Source: Amaranthus tricolor
Taxonomy: Eukaryota > Streptophyta > Magnoliopsida > Caryophyllales > Amaranthaceae
DNA length: 64,000 bases
Reading direction: 5' to 3'
Assembly: GCF_026212465.1 (NCBI RefSeq)
Contig: NC_080056.1
Location: 19,453,727 to 19,517,726 of the forward strand
Numbering within the stretch: the first letter of the stretch is position 1; every line of letters starts with the position of its first letter. Shown here in pieces: positions 25,596 through 38,100 of this stretch. The translations under genes were made by a program, and so were the position numbers. The notes beneath the pieces were generated by a model, which searched no databases, was not told the origin of the DNA, and saw nothing but the letters and a program-made list of their open reading frames with translations.

Positions 25596-26726
25596 CACTA
25601 GTGGAAACAGCCTTATTTGCTGCTTGTCATTTGCTGCGGTTTTCCTTAGACGCAGCATTAAATAGAAAAAAGAATTTAGAAAAAAAAACTAATAATTGCT
25701 GCGGTTTTAAGGTGTGACCGCAGCAAATACTTAGTAGCACAATTAATTGCTGCAGTTATGCTATGGCCCGCAGCAAATAACGCTTTCAATTGCTGCGGTT
25801 GTTCCAAGGCCCGCAGCAAATACTCATGTGCTTCACTCAATTGCTGCGGTTTTGGTTTATGCCCGCAGCAAATATGCTTATTTCACAAAATTAAAACCCG
25901 CCAACATTATTTTCATTTCACAAATATACGTAAATTGTTGTATCTCTCAAAAACCCACCATTTTCGCCACTCAAGCTTTTATTCTTCATCTTCATCTTCT
26001 TCTAAAAACCATAAATTCTTCATCATCTGCTGCTTTCTTCGCAAACTGATTGATAAACCCATTGAAAAACACTCGAAAACACCTGTTCTTCAAACACCCT
26101 GTTCTTCATCTTCTTGGTTCATAAACCGATGAAATTTAATACTTTGGTCTTGTTCATCTTCAAAACCCACGACATTAAGGTAATTTTTTCTCTTATTAAT
26201 TTTTTAAGCATTTATGTTTTGCAAGATATTCATGAAAACACTCGAGAATTAGGGCAACTGTTTGTATACTAATATTGTTTCTCTGTTTTTCGTTGTAGTA
26301 ACATAGCCCACGAAATCAAGGTAATTATATTTATTTTACTAATTTACAAGTTCATATCTTTATTGTTTAACAAGTAATTTAGTAATTTAGTGCTAAAGAT
26401 ATCAATTTATTTGTGAATTTTACATTATTCAAGTTTATGTTATTAGTTTGTTAAATATTTGTGTAATTTGTTAAAAATGTGGTTTGTTGTTATAGTTATG
26501 TCTTTAACTATTAGAATTAGAATATGATTTTATTTACAACGTAGTGCCTAATATTGATGTATGAAGTATAGAATTAGAATATGAAGTATGTATATTTAGA
26601 GTTAAATAGATTTGGTATAAATAAGTATATATTTTTTTAGGGTTAAATATGTTTGTTATAAATAAGTATATATGTTTAAAAGTTGTGTATTAATTTTTTT
26701 TGAATTAATTAATCACACTAATTAGG

Positions 26727-28262
26727 ATGACAAAAGATCGTTCTTGGATGTATGGAAGCATTGAATCGTCGGAATTTATTGATGGCGTATTAGAATTTTT
26801 TAGTATTGCGGTTCAACATCAAGTTAGGACGAGGGAAGTTGGTTTTTATAGCCCACGTTTCACTTATGGCAATGTGTCAAAGATAGATAGTGTTGATATC
26901 CTTAGGGAGCACATACTTCGACGTGGGTTTAGGCCTCAATATCATGTTTGGGTTTAGCATGGTGAGAAGGGATTTTACAAAGAGAAAAGTGTTGTTGAGG
27001 ACGTCAATAATGTGGCCGATGTCAATGAGGATGTAGTAGATCATGTTGATGGGTATGAGACAGATGAAGAGAATGTCGATGAGGATGTGGATCGTGTTGA
27101 TGAGATGATGGAGGGAGTCGAGGATGAGTTAGGTAAACGTCCTCGTGTTTTTGACTTGTTGACAGAGGTTTCTCAAAAGCCTTTGTACCCTGGATATACA
27201 AAGTTCACCAAACTAACAGCAGTGTTGACAATTTTCAACATTAAGTCAAAGTTCAATTGGAGTGACGCTAGTTTCACAATGTTATTAGAAGCGTTAGGTG
27301 AGATGCTTCCTGAGGGAAGTGAACTTCCAAAATCGACATATTATGCCAAAAAGCTCATGTGTCCTTTCGGCTTAGAGTACCAGAAGATTCATGCGTGTTC
27401 GAATGACTGTGTGTTGTATCGGAATGAAAACGAGAACTTAGAAGAGTGTCCTAGGTGTGGGTTATCGCGCTACAAGCGTAAAGGGGCTAGGGATGGTAAA
27501 GGGCCCCCGGCTAAGGTATTGTGGTATCTTTCAATAATACCTAGATTCAAGTGCTTGTTTTCTATAAAGAAAGATGCGTTAAATTTGAGGTGGCATGCAG
27601 ATAGGGTGAAGAAAGGTCACTTGCTCACACATCCATCTGATTCTCCGGAGTGGAAGAGTATTGATAGGTTGCATAAGACTTTTGGGGATGAGGTTTGTAA
27701 TTTAAGGCTCGGACTGTATACGGATGGAATGAACCTATTCGGCAATCTTAGTTCTCAACATAGTACTTGGCCGGTAGTGTTAGTGTTCTATAATTTTCCA
27801 CCTTGGTTGTGTATGAAGAGTAAGTACATTATGCTTTCGTTTCTTATCTCGGGTCCTAAACAACCTGGCAATGACATAGATGTCTATCTCGCACCTCTCG
27901 TTGAGGATTTGAGAAAGATGTGGGATGAAGGCGTTTCAGTGTTTGATGCATATGCTAATGAGGAGTTCACCTTGCGTGCAATGCTTTTATACACCGTTAA
28001 TGATTTTTCGGCATATGGCAACTTATCAGGATATAAGAACAAAAAGAAGAAAGCATTCCCAATATGTATCGGTGACTTGGAATCCACGTGGATTCCTAAG
28101 TGTAAACAAGTATTCATGCACCATTGAAAGTTCCTCCCACGAGACCACCAATATCGTAAGAAGAAGAAGATGTTCAACGGGGAGGTTGAGGACCGTGTAG
28201 CTCGTCGACCGTTGACTGGTTATGAGGTTTATGAACAGGTTAAGGGAGTTGAGACTGTATTC
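26727..28262 (+). pseudogene. CACTA-A2 tnp2 N-terminal half, fused to the second gene's tail
   Basis: The start follows TTAG/GATG as in the other copies. The transposase-associated region and the first part of Transposase_21 are present (YTDGMNLFGNLSSQHSTWP, VDVYLAPLVEDL-type segments). Breaks: TAG at 26955-26957 (HVWV then HGE, a Trp position in A4) and TGA at 28125-28127 (Arg in A4). After GVETVF (about 28262) the sequence jumps to a segment that in copy A3 encodes YLANF near the end of the Ulp1 domain, so most of both genes is deleted. Confidence 0.9.
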
Positions 28263-28510
28263 CCTGTATCTTGCTAATTTTTGTCCTTGATAAATTGTAA
28301 TTAGTATAGATTTTTTAGGACTTTAATTAATGTATATTATATATATATACGTACATAATATATATGATCGAGAGTTTATTATTAAAAACAGATTATTGTT
28401 GATTATTTGTGATTATCATTGGATTATTGGATTAATCATTGTTTATTACATTGTACATTATTATTGGATTAATATTAGTATTAAACGAAAAAATAAAAAA
28501 GAAGACCAAC

Positions 28511-28676
28511 TATTTGCTGCGGTCAACACATAACCGCAATAAATAAGTAAGAGCATTTGCTGCGGTCAACCTCAAAACCGCAGCAAATAGTACTACCTAT
28601 TTGCTGTAGTTTTGAGGTTGACCGCAGCAAATACTCTTACTTATTTGCTGCGGTTATGGGTTGACCGGAGCAAATA
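28511..28676. repeat. 166-bp inverted repeat in the A2 3' subterminal region
   Basis: Two arms of about 83 bp, centred near 28593, each with two TTTGCTGCGG units. The right arm is the reverse complement of the left with only several mismatches. An equivalent 166-bp structure lies in copy A3 at 55335-55500. Confidence 0.85.
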
Positions 28677-28809
28677 ATGCCCTTTTGGCTGCGGTTTTAA
28701 ACCGCAGCATTTAAAATAGGCCATTTACTGCTATCACTATTGCTTGGGGCCAAAACCGCAGCAAATTATGGCCAAAAAACCGCAGCTAATGAGGTTTTTT
28801 CCACTAGTG

Positions 28810-28812
28810 TAA
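28810..28812. repeat. Target duplication (TAA), right copy
   Basis: Second TAA flanking A2; it matches 25593-25595. Confidence 0.9.
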
Positions 28813-29113
28813 ATTCCTTCCACGCTTGTCCATCAACCGGGTGTTTAAGAACTCCATCATCATGTCTACATTCATCATGCCATCTCATGTCTTTACATAT
28901 CTTAGATGACATATACATCCTTCGTAATCTAGGAATCAAAGGAAAATATCTGATCACCTTTGTTGGAACCTTACCCTTATCTGTTTCACTTTTCCATCTT
29001 AAAAATTGAACATTTAGGGCAAGAATCCTTTCCAGCCATTTCACTCCAATATAATGTGCAATCATTAGGACATGCATGGATCTTTTCATATCCCAAACCT
29101 AATCCATGATCAA
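28813..29113 (-). pseudogene. CACTA-B tnp2, middle block
   Basis: Encodes GLGYEKIHACPNDCTLYW, then after a frame change KVPTKVIRYFPLIPRLRR and HPVDGQAWKEF, which is the Transposase_21 N-terminal zone. Its left edge joins 25592 when A2 and one TAA are removed. Its right edge joins 42102 when Gypsy-2 is removed, though a small frame slip remains at that site. Confidence 0.88.
29109..29113. repeat. Likely Gypsy-2 target duplication, left copy (ATCAA)
   Basis: ATCAA before the 5' LTR against ATTAA (42097-42101) after the 3' LTR: four of five match, with one C/T change. Confidence 0.6.
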
Positions 29114-29342
29114 TTAAACAGTCGTATTATTAGGAGATTTCATTAGTCGTCTTTAGCACCTAATTTTCCTTATATATTTGTTCGTTACTAATTATAATTT
29201 AATTAGTGATGGTAGTAATTTGAAAAATCTCTACAATGATTAGAAACCTGTTAAGTCGTAACGTGATTATGAATCCTAACAAGTAACGTAAACTTTGGAG
29301 GTAAAACTTAAATTTGAGCAACTTAAATTCGAGGCGGTTACA
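29114..29342 (+). repeat. Gypsy-2 5' LTR, internally deleted to 229 bp
   Basis: The first roughly 210 bp match 34213-34423 with about a dozen differences counted by eye. It then jumps from GAGCAACT directly to AAATTCGAGGCGGTTACA, the last bases of the LTR. About 3.9 kb of LTR interior is missing compared with the 3' copy. Confidence 0.8.
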
Positions 29343-29344
29343 GT

Positions 29345-29356
29345 TGGTATCAGAGC
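29345..29356 (+). promoter_or_regulatory. Gypsy-2 primer binding site (initiator Met tRNA)
   Basis: TGGTATCAGAGC, complementary to the 3' end of plant initiator methionine tRNA, lies two bases after the 5' LTR end. It is not a tRNA gene. Confidence 0.9.
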
Positions 29357-29824
29357 CAAGGGTTTGGAAGCTTGTCTAAAATATCAGGAAATTAGAGAAC
29401 GAGTTTAACTTAAAGAAGTTGAAGTTTGGAGTAACTAATTGAACTAATTAGGAAATGAACTTAAAATTTAGGGATTATTGGTAAAGAAAGGATTTAAGTA
29501 ATAAGTCTAACTTAAATCAGATTATTAACTAAGTACCATTAGTAAACTAGAAGTCTTAAAGGTTTCTTATAAGTAATTGATGATCCAATTATGTAGCTAA
29601 GTTACCTAAGCATGATGGTAAATTAAGTTGATGAATCATCATTAAAAGTGTTGAAACTCCTAAACAAGTGATCCAATGGGATGGAAATTGATGAAGTTAT
29701 TAAGTCATTAATCCAATAAAGTTAAGAAAGTGTGTTGTGCAAGTGCATATCTATTTGTCTTAAAGGCATAATTATTAATTAATTATTACCCCTTGGCAGG
29801 AACCTAGAGGAAATTGGGGAACGA

Positions 29825-31331
29825 ATGGATCCTCAAGCCCAATTGAATCTCCTAACCGAACAACTTAGAGTCATCCAAGAGACTAATGCTCAATTAGTTC
29901 TGTTCATAGCCAACCAACATGTTAGTGTGGATGACGAGACTAAGTTTTACAAAAGGCTTGCTACCCACAGGCCTAAGACCTATAATGGTGCTACAGATCC
30001 AGTTGTCCTTGATGATTGGATCAATGAAACCGAGAAAATTCTTGAGGTGGTAAACTGTCCAAAAAATCTTAAGGTTAAACTTGCAGCATTCTATCTAGTG
30101 GGACCTGTAGAGCTTTGGTGGAGAGCCCTAAAAGGTGTCTCAGTTACCTCTACATCTGCTGGTGGAGCAACACAACCCACCAGTTGGAGATGGGAAGATT
30201 TCTTGAAGAAACTAAGGGAGAGGTTCTACCCAGCAGCTCTACAGAGACAAAGAATCAGAATTTTTTTACCTAAGGCAGCATTCTTTTAGCGTTACCGAAT
30301 ATGCTAACAAGTTCTTGGAGTTGGCTCGATTTGCCCCAGATTATGTGCTTGATGAAAAGAAAAAGATAGATCGCTTCTACAATGGTCTCAACTTCAGTTA
30401 CCAAAAGTTAATGGGTCAATATGAGTCTTTTCAAGCTATGTATGAACATGCTGTGGAGAAAGAAATGGTCTGCAAGAGAGAGGAAGATGTCAGGAAAAAG
30501 AGATTTGGAGGAGACCAGGGAGTTCAGAGCAAGAAGCCGAGAGCTGAGGGAAACTTCAAGGGGAATCAAAACCAAAACCTTAGAAACTTTCAAAACCAAA
30601 ACCGCTTCAACAGCAACAGAAACCCACAAAACTCCAACCCGCTAAAAAGTCAACTGTGTGATAGATGCAAGAAATGGCACTCTAAGGGAGTGAACTGTGA
30701 GGGTAAGGCTGTGTGTCTGAATTGTGGAAAAACAGGTCATTTGGCTCGAGATTGTTGGGGCAAGAACCAGGGAAACCCCGGGAACGGTGGAGCACGATAC
30801 TCAGAAAATCAAGGTAATCAGCGTAACAACAACTCTCAGCTTCGCCTTGATTATAAAGGAGGCAATAAAGCCTCATCTTCTGGAGGCCAAGGGAACCAGC
30901 GCCCGGGAGGAGGAAAATTCTTTGCCATTACTTCAGCGGAGGAACCTAGCACCTTGATTTCTAAGACAGAAGGTAAAGTCATTTCCGGATTACTATTATT
31001 GATTGGCAAGTCTGCTCGTGTCTTATTTGATTTTGGGGCTGACAAGTCTTATGTTTCCAAGTCATTTGTGAGATCCTTGGATTGTTCTGTTAATGTATGC
31101 CCTATAATGCATAGAGTTGACTTACCCGATGGATCAACGGTATCATGTAATACAAAGTTGATTGATTGCCCATTATTGATCCACGGTAAGGAGTTCCATG
31201 TAGACCTGATTGTATTTGACTTAGGAGGGTTTGATATCATTCTAGGAATGGACTGGCTAGATAAACATAGGGCAGTGATTGAGTGCTATGAGAGGAATGT
31301 AAAGGTTGGGAACAATCCAAGGGATCAATAG
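29825..31331 (+). pseudogene. Gypsy-2 gag-protease
   Basis: Start ATG at 29825 (MDPQAQLNLL) after a 480-bp leader. The retrotransposon gag domain runs through EKILEVVNCPKNLKV and the AFYLVGPVELWW zone. A frameshift near 30265-30300 (by a run of T) moves the reading into a second frame, which carries ANKFLELARFAPDY and the zinc knuckle CLNCGKTGHLARDC (near 30715-30760). The protease shows VLFDFGADKSYVS: the usual D-S/T-G catalytic triplet reads D-F-G, so it is probably dead. It ends with a stop at 31329-31331 and the frame changes before RT. Confidence 0.9.
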
Positions 31332-31369
31332 CTTTTAGTGATGGGACCATACCTAATATTGAGCCAGAG

Positions 31370-34124
31370 ATGATTGAGAGGCTTACAACCTTTCCAAAGA
31401 GAGGTGGGGAAGCCCAGGTCTACCACATGAGCAAGTCAACATACAAGGAGGTCGACTTAAGCCAGATCTTGATAGTGCGAGAATTTTCTAATGTATTCCC
31501 TGATGATCTACGTGGGTTACCTCCAAAGAGAGAGATTGATTTTCAATTTGACCTAGTTCTTGGGTCAAGCCCGATTTCAAAGGCACCATATAGAATGGCA
31601 CCACTTGAGTTGGCTGAACTAAAAACCCAACTCGAGGAGTTACAAGATAAAGGGTTTATCAGACCAAGTGTATCACCATGGGGAGCTCCAGTGTTGTTTG
31701 TGAAGAAGAAAGATGGGTCTTTGAGGCTATGCATTGACTACCGGGAGCTAAACAAAATCACCATCAAGAACAAGTACCCACTTCCTAGAATTGATGATTT
31801 ATTTGACCAGTTGAAAGAAGCAGGAGTTTTCTCTAAAATTGACCTGATATCTGGTTACCATCAGTTGAGGATAGCGTAGGAAGACATTCCTAAAACTGCT
31901 TTCCGCACCAGATATGGGCACTATGAGTTTAGAGTGATGCCGTTTGGGTTAACCAATGCCCATGCAGCATTCATGGACTTGATGAATCGAACATTCTAAG
32001 GACTATCATTGATTGGCTAGCACCGACTAGTGTAACTGAGGTAAGAAGCTTTATGGGTTTGGCAGGTTATTACCAAAGATATGTTGATGGGTTTTCTAAG
32101 ATCGCACTACCAATCACCAATTTGGTTCGAAAGAATACCAAGTTTGTGTGGTCACAAAAGTGCAAAGACGCTTTCCTAGAATTGAAGAAAAGGTTGGCAA
32201 CGGCTCCAGTGCTTGTATTGCCCGAGGATGGGAAAGAGTTCACGGTATACAATGACGCATCGTTAGAGGGCTTGGGTTGTGTACTCATGCAAGAGGGGAA
32301 AGTGATTGCCTACGCATCGAGACAATTGAGGCCAAATGAGAAGAACTATCCAGTGCACGATGTAGAATTAGCCGGAGTCATATTTGCCTTAAAAATTTGG
32401 AGCCATTATCTCTACGGCACTACTTGCAAGATCTACATCGATCACAAGAGTTTGACTTATCTATTTACACAGAAGGAGCTTAACATGAGGCAGAGAAGGT
32501 GGCTAGAATTGATGAAAGATTATGACCTCACTTTGGAGTATTATCCTGGGAAGGCAAATCGTGTAGCAGATGCTTTAAGCCGAAAACCGAGAATGGTCAT
32601 TAATGGACTAATTTCAGTGCCCTACGAGATTTATGTGGAGATGAAGGAGCTAGAATTGATTGTGGTTAAGAAGGGATCATACGAAAGCGTTCTCAATGCT
32701 ATGAGTACAACACCGAGTCTACATGAGGAGATCCGTGAGCTACAACAGTATGATGACTTCTTGTCAGAGTTGAAGATTAGTATTGAAAAGGGTGCAGTTA
32801 AAGACTTTAGTATTGCTAAAGATGGGAGTATTCATATAGAGGGAAGGTTATGCGTGCCCCGAGATCCTTAATTGATAGAGAAAATACTTAAGAAGGCACA
32901 TTCGACTATGTATTCTGTCCACCTAGGACGGGATAAAATGCTAGCAGATTTAAAAAAATACTTTTGGTGGATGAACATGAAGAAGGATGTCGAGAATTTC
33001 ATAGCTCGATGTCTAGTATGTCAGCAAGTCAAGATTGACCACCAGCGCACTCCGGGGGAATTGCAACCACTTCCCGTGCCTAAGTGGAAGTGGGAATCAG
33101 TGAGTATGGACTTTGTTGTTGAATTGCCCCGTTCGAGAAGAGGAAATGATTATATTTGGGTGATTGTTGATCGACTCACTAAGACTGCCAGATTCATTCC
33201 TGCTAAAGTAACTTGGAAAGCAAAACAATTGGCCGATGCCTATGTGACAGAAGTACTTAGACTACATGGTAAACCGATGACAATAGTTTCAGATCGAGAT
33301 CCAAAATTTGTGGCTCGATTTTGGAATGAGCAACAAAGGGCATTCGGCACAATCCTTAATTACAACACCGCTTTTCACCCAGCTACAGATGGGCAGACAG
33401 AGAGGACCATCCAGACTTTAGAGGATATGCTTCGGGCATAAGCCCTTGATTTTCAGTGTTCGTGGGAGGACATCTTACCATTAATAGAATTCTCCTACAA
33501 CAACAGTTACCAGAGTAGTATTGGTATGGCTCCGTATGAGGCCTTGTATGGCCAAAGGTGTAGAACACCACTTTATTAGGATACCGGGAGGCCCGGCGTA
33601 CTCGTTGGACCAGAGATGATCAGAGAGACCGCTGAATAAGTCAGAATCATTAGAGACCAGATGAAGGCTGCCCAAGATCGACAGAAATCCTACGCAGACC
33701 GTAGGTGGAGGAAACTTGAGTTCCAAGTCGGTGAGAAGGTGTTCCTTAAAGTCTCGCCAACGAAGGGAATCAAGAGGTTCGGAATGCAAGGGAAGCTTGA
33801 TCCTCGGTACATTGGACCCTATGAAATTTTGCGCAGAGTTGGGGAGGTAGCTTATTAGTTAGCATTACCCCCACAATTAGCTAAATTTCACAATGTGTTC
33901 CATGTGTCGCAATTTCGCCGGTTGCGTATGTGTTTGATCCATCACATGTTCTCCAGTATGAGCCGATTAAACTTGTTGAAAGCTTGCAGTATGAGGAGAA
34001 GACCCTGAGGATCCTAGGTCGAGAGGTTAGAATACTCCGTAGCCGCACGATTCCTATTGTGAAAGTGCTATGGAGTGGACAGGATGCCGACAGTGCTACT
34101 TGGGAAAAGAGGACGACATGTTAA
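31370..34124 (+). pseudogene. Gypsy-2 pol (RT, RNase H, integrase), decayed
   Basis: RT starts with [10 protein letters not shown] and [17 protein letters not shown], reaches MPFGLTNA, then a deletion near 31998 removes the catalytic Y/F-x-D-D segment and jumps to ITEVRSF-type sequence ([10 protein letters not shown]). RNase H ([11 protein letters not shown]), integrase zinc finger (YSVHLGRDKM, CLVCQQVK) and integrase core (MDFVVELPRS, SDRDPKF, GQTERTIQ) follow. In-frame stops include TAG 31877-31879, TAA 32869-32871, TAA near 33439, and later ones near 33580, 33640 and 33855. The C-terminal ILGREVRILRSRT tail matches the Gypsy-1 type. It cannot encode active enzymes. Confidence 0.92.
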
Positions 34125-34198
34125 TTAGATACCCTTACTTATTTGAGTGATGTATTTATAACCATTAGTTTGAGTTAGTTTCAAGGACGAAACTCTTG

Positions 34199-34212
34199 TA
34201 AGAAGGGAAGAC
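34199..34212 (+). promoter_or_regulatory. Polypurine tract of Gypsy-2
   Basis: The purine-rich AAGAAGGGAAGA run directly precedes TGAAACAGTCG, the 3' LTR start at 34213. Confidence 0.75.
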
Positions 34213-35144
34213 TGAAACAGTCGTATTATTAGGAGATTTCATTAGTCGTTTATAGCGCCTAATTTTCCTAATATATTTGTTCGTTACTAATTATAATTTA
34301 ATTAGTGATGGTAGTAATTTAAAAAATCTCTACAATGATTAGAAACCTGTTAATTTGTAATGTGATTATAAATCGTAACAAGTAACGTAAACTTTGGAGG
34401 TAAAACTTAAAGTTGAGCAACTACCCATAACAGTTCGAAAAAATTTTAATTATTACCCAAGCATATTATGTAACCATGATGGGAGTAAATTTAATATTTC
34501 ACACATATACAAGTGATTTTTAAACATGAAGTACAAGTTACATAACTTGTTACATGTACAATAATTTTTACCCAAACCTTAAACTATCTTAGAAAAAACT
34601 TTTCTACACAATAATAGATCAAATGATGGACAAAAATCACCAAAAGAACAACCCCAACCAGCGATGCTAAAGCTGTCCTACTCCCCCTTATAGCCCTTTG
34701 TATACTTACATACACAAGCTAAAAACTCTACCTGAGAACCCATTTTGTTCTACCCAAAGCTTGTGAATCATTACAAGCATGCAAGAGGCAAATATTTGAA
34801 GCAAAAACACTCTATTTTCTGAATAATTATTCAGCCATAACCCCAACACATTGCTCCCAAGTTCATCCATGAACAAACACTAAAATCCTTCAAACTTTCA
34901 ATAACTAAAACACCTTCTTTTCTCATCAAATCTCCTTCAAAAACCCATCTAAAACTTCTGGAAATTTATGTTATAAACTCAAATCTCCCATAAAATTAAG
35001 CTTCATCTTAAGAGCTTTCCATAGACACCAAACTTGAAGAAATCCACCAAGTATAGAGTAAGTTATGTTCATTTCTTTATTCCACTAGTTTTTTGTTAAA
35101 ACTTGTTCATGTAGAACATTTTTTTTACATGAATCTTTCTATAA

Positions 35145-35152
35145 ACTAAAAT
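35145..35152. repeat. hAT-2 target duplication, left copy (ACTAAAAT)
   Basis: Identical to 38913-38920; an 8-bp duplication is diagnostic of hAT insertion. Confidence 0.95.
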
Positions 35153-38100
35153 TAGACCTGTCAAACAGGTCGGACGGGTCGGGTCGTATAAAAATATTTT
35201 CGGGTTCGGGTTGAACGGGTTTAAAAAATTACGGTTTCGGGTTTAGACTACCTCGTTTAAGACCCTAAGTTGTCGGGTTCGGGTTGACCCAACGGGTTTT
35301 GCACTTTTTTGAAAAAATAATTTACGTCAATGATAATATATTAATATGTACCTATTACGATAATATTTTAGTATGTACCTATTACGATAAAATTGTAACT
35401 TATATAGAGTACATATCAAAAGTTTCATGAAACAGAAAATAAAATTAGTTCAACAAAGTATGACAATTACAATTTAATAAACTTGGTCATAGTCTACTAT
35501 TTGATAATCTAAGACAACATTTACTAAAAATCATCATCTTCAAGAATTTCAATTCCGCTCTCTTCTACGCCGATAACTTGAGGTTCTTTGTGTGGATCCC
35601 GCAAAATCGGAATTTCAACACCGTCTTCAAGAGAATTGTTATCTTCACACAAATAAAAAACGAACTATTTAATTAGCTATGAATCTCTTTATTTCTCAAA
35701 ATGCAAAAAAAGAAAGACAATTTACCATTTTCAACATCATATCCATATAGACAACTTCGGGTTGTGACCAAAGTCTCGGCACTCTCCGGTAGTAAGGAAG
35801 CTCTCCATTTTGTTAGTATCCTACTTCCCAAGCTAAAACTCGACTCGGAAGCAACAGTAGTAATTGGAATACTTAACAAATCTCTTGCCATACTTGCAAC
35901 TTGTGGAAACCTTTTAGCATTATCCTTCCACCAACCAAGAACATCCAAATCCGACAAAGGATCCAATTTATGCTCACCTAAGTAGTCATCTAGTTGTGTT
36001 CTACCTTGAGAAGAAGAATTCTCATAAGATGAAAACGCCTACAAAACAAGAGAACTTCTATTAATAATTATTGAATAACAAATTTAAGTACAACATAATA
36101 TCAAAAGGTTAAGAATGAAAACTTACAGCAAGACTTGCATTCCCGCTTCCAACTCTAGTACAACCAAGGGGAGAAATATCAACTTGTGAATACTCTTCAA
36201 ATAGCTTGAAGAGACTTTCTTTCACTTTCTCAGTCTTATATTCAGCACTTCTACCATCTAATTGCACAAAACAAAACTTCACATATTGAAGTTTTAAGCG
36301 AGGATCTAAAATGGCAGCCATGGAAAGAATCATGCTATAGTTTTCCCAATACTTATCAAATTTAGCCTTCATGCCCTTCGCCATATTGCTTATCGACTCA
36401 TCCTCAATATTACAATAACTCAATATGAGAGACTCAATTGACCAGACATTCATCAAATACAAGTTTGCTGTTGGATAATTCCTTCCCGAAAATTACTTGG
36501 TAATAAGGTCAAATGGCCTAAGTAGATCACAAATTTTCGCAAGTCTAGACCATTCTTCCTCAGTTAAAGTAGAAGTTGATGTATCCGATTTTCCTAACCT
36601 AGAGAAAACAACTTTGTATACCAAAGCCCTTTGAATCATCATGAATGTAGAATTCCACCTCGTTGGACAATCCAACAAAAGACCTGTAGAACAATCCAAA
36701 CCAACTCCAGAAACACATTCAGCAAATTTCATTTTCCTAGCTTCCAAAGAAGTCCAATGTCTAACCAATTGCCTAATTTTACTCAAAGAATCACTAACAC
36801 ATTTCAATCCATCTTGAACAATCAAGTTCAACACATGAGCACCACAACGAACATGAAAATATTCACCATCACATGGCAAGCTACCAAAAACAGAAAGACT
36901 ATCTGCCAACAAGTCTTGCATATTATCATTGCATCTAGCATTATCTAAAGTAATGGAAAATATTTTCTTATGTATTCCCCATTTTTTCAGATTATCAAGA
37001 ATAGTATCATGTAACACTTGAGCATTATGAGGAGGAGGAACATGACAGAAATTAAGTATCTTGTTGTGCAACTTCCAATTCTCATCTATGTAATGAGCAG
37101 TTAAAGAAAGGTATCCTTGACCAACAATTGAGGACCACATATCCGATGTCAAGCAAATCTTTCCAGGGATAACATGTAATGCCTTTTTTAATTGTTTTCT
37201 CTCCCTTTGATGAATTTTAATAGTCCAATTCCTAGCTGTATTTCGACATATTGGTTTACAATTTTCATTTAAATATGTATGGATATCCCTATTCCCTTCA
37301 TGCTCAGCAAAAGTGTAACTATATCCATGCCTAATGATAGCCAAAGCAACCTTTTGTTTGTACTCAATAGGATTGTATTTCAAAACAGGCTTAGCTTTTT
37401 TATCTAAGAGCATTTGACGAATATCACAATTATCACGAGCTTGACAAGATTCAATGTGACGTCTAAAATTAGTAGTACCATACATTGAGTCGGCAAAGAT
37501 AGGTCCTTTATTACAATACTTACAGTAAGCTCTTGGCCTCTTATCAGCGAATTCATCACCATCGAAAGTATTGTAATGGTCCCAACAATCTGATGTCCAT
37601 TTTCTCTTGCGAGTTCCGAATGTTGGAGTAGCTTCTTGCCCAATGTTAGGAGTCTCAACATCTGTTCCATAACTTCCATCTGTTCCAGGATTGTTACTAT
37701 CATCATTTGGCTCAACTCCTACAAAACAATGTAGATTACAGGTTCATTATATTAGCATTTGGGTCTAAAAGTGTCATCATTTGCCTTTGAAGTTTGATTT
37801 ATGCAGATGTTGATCAATTTTAATTGTTTAGCAGAAGTTTTCAACATTTATTGAACTTCCTTTCAACTTGTCCTCATTGATAATATAAACTCCATTATTG
37901 TTTTTCTATAATTGATCTTATAATATATCCCATTAATTTCTACTTTGATCAAATGAAGATGTTGCACAAAAAAGTATTTAAAAAATAAAATTGTAATAAA
38001 ACAAAAAAAAAATAACTAAAAAGAAATTACGAACAATCCAAGAACAATCCAAATTCCAAACTTTAAACTTGAAAAGCAGAGCAATAATCAAGAACAATCC

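Larger units (their letters stand above)
25596..28809 (+). mobile_element. CACTA copy A2, complete ends, internally deleted
   Basis: Starts CACTAGTGGAAA at 25596 and ends TTTTTTCCACTAGTG at 28809, with matching TAA on both sides. Four TTGCTGCGG...CCGCAGCAA hairpin units lie at the left end (25690-25875) and a larger cluster at the right (28511-28795). The leader (about 25880-26725) contains the same TCATCTTCAAAACCCACGA / AAGGTA exon border as A1. Only the first half of tnp2 and the extreme 3' end of the second gene remain. At 3214 bp it is a non-autonomous deletion derivative. Confidence 0.93.

Noticed and set aside
25690..25875. Regularly spaced short palindromes resembling a CRISPR array
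   Set aside because: Plant nuclear DNA; the units are CACTA subterminal hairpins with near-identical spacers and sit at the element ends.
29345..29356. tRNA-like match TGGTATCAGAGC
   Set aside because: It is only the 12-nt primer binding site after an LTR; no cloverleaf around it.
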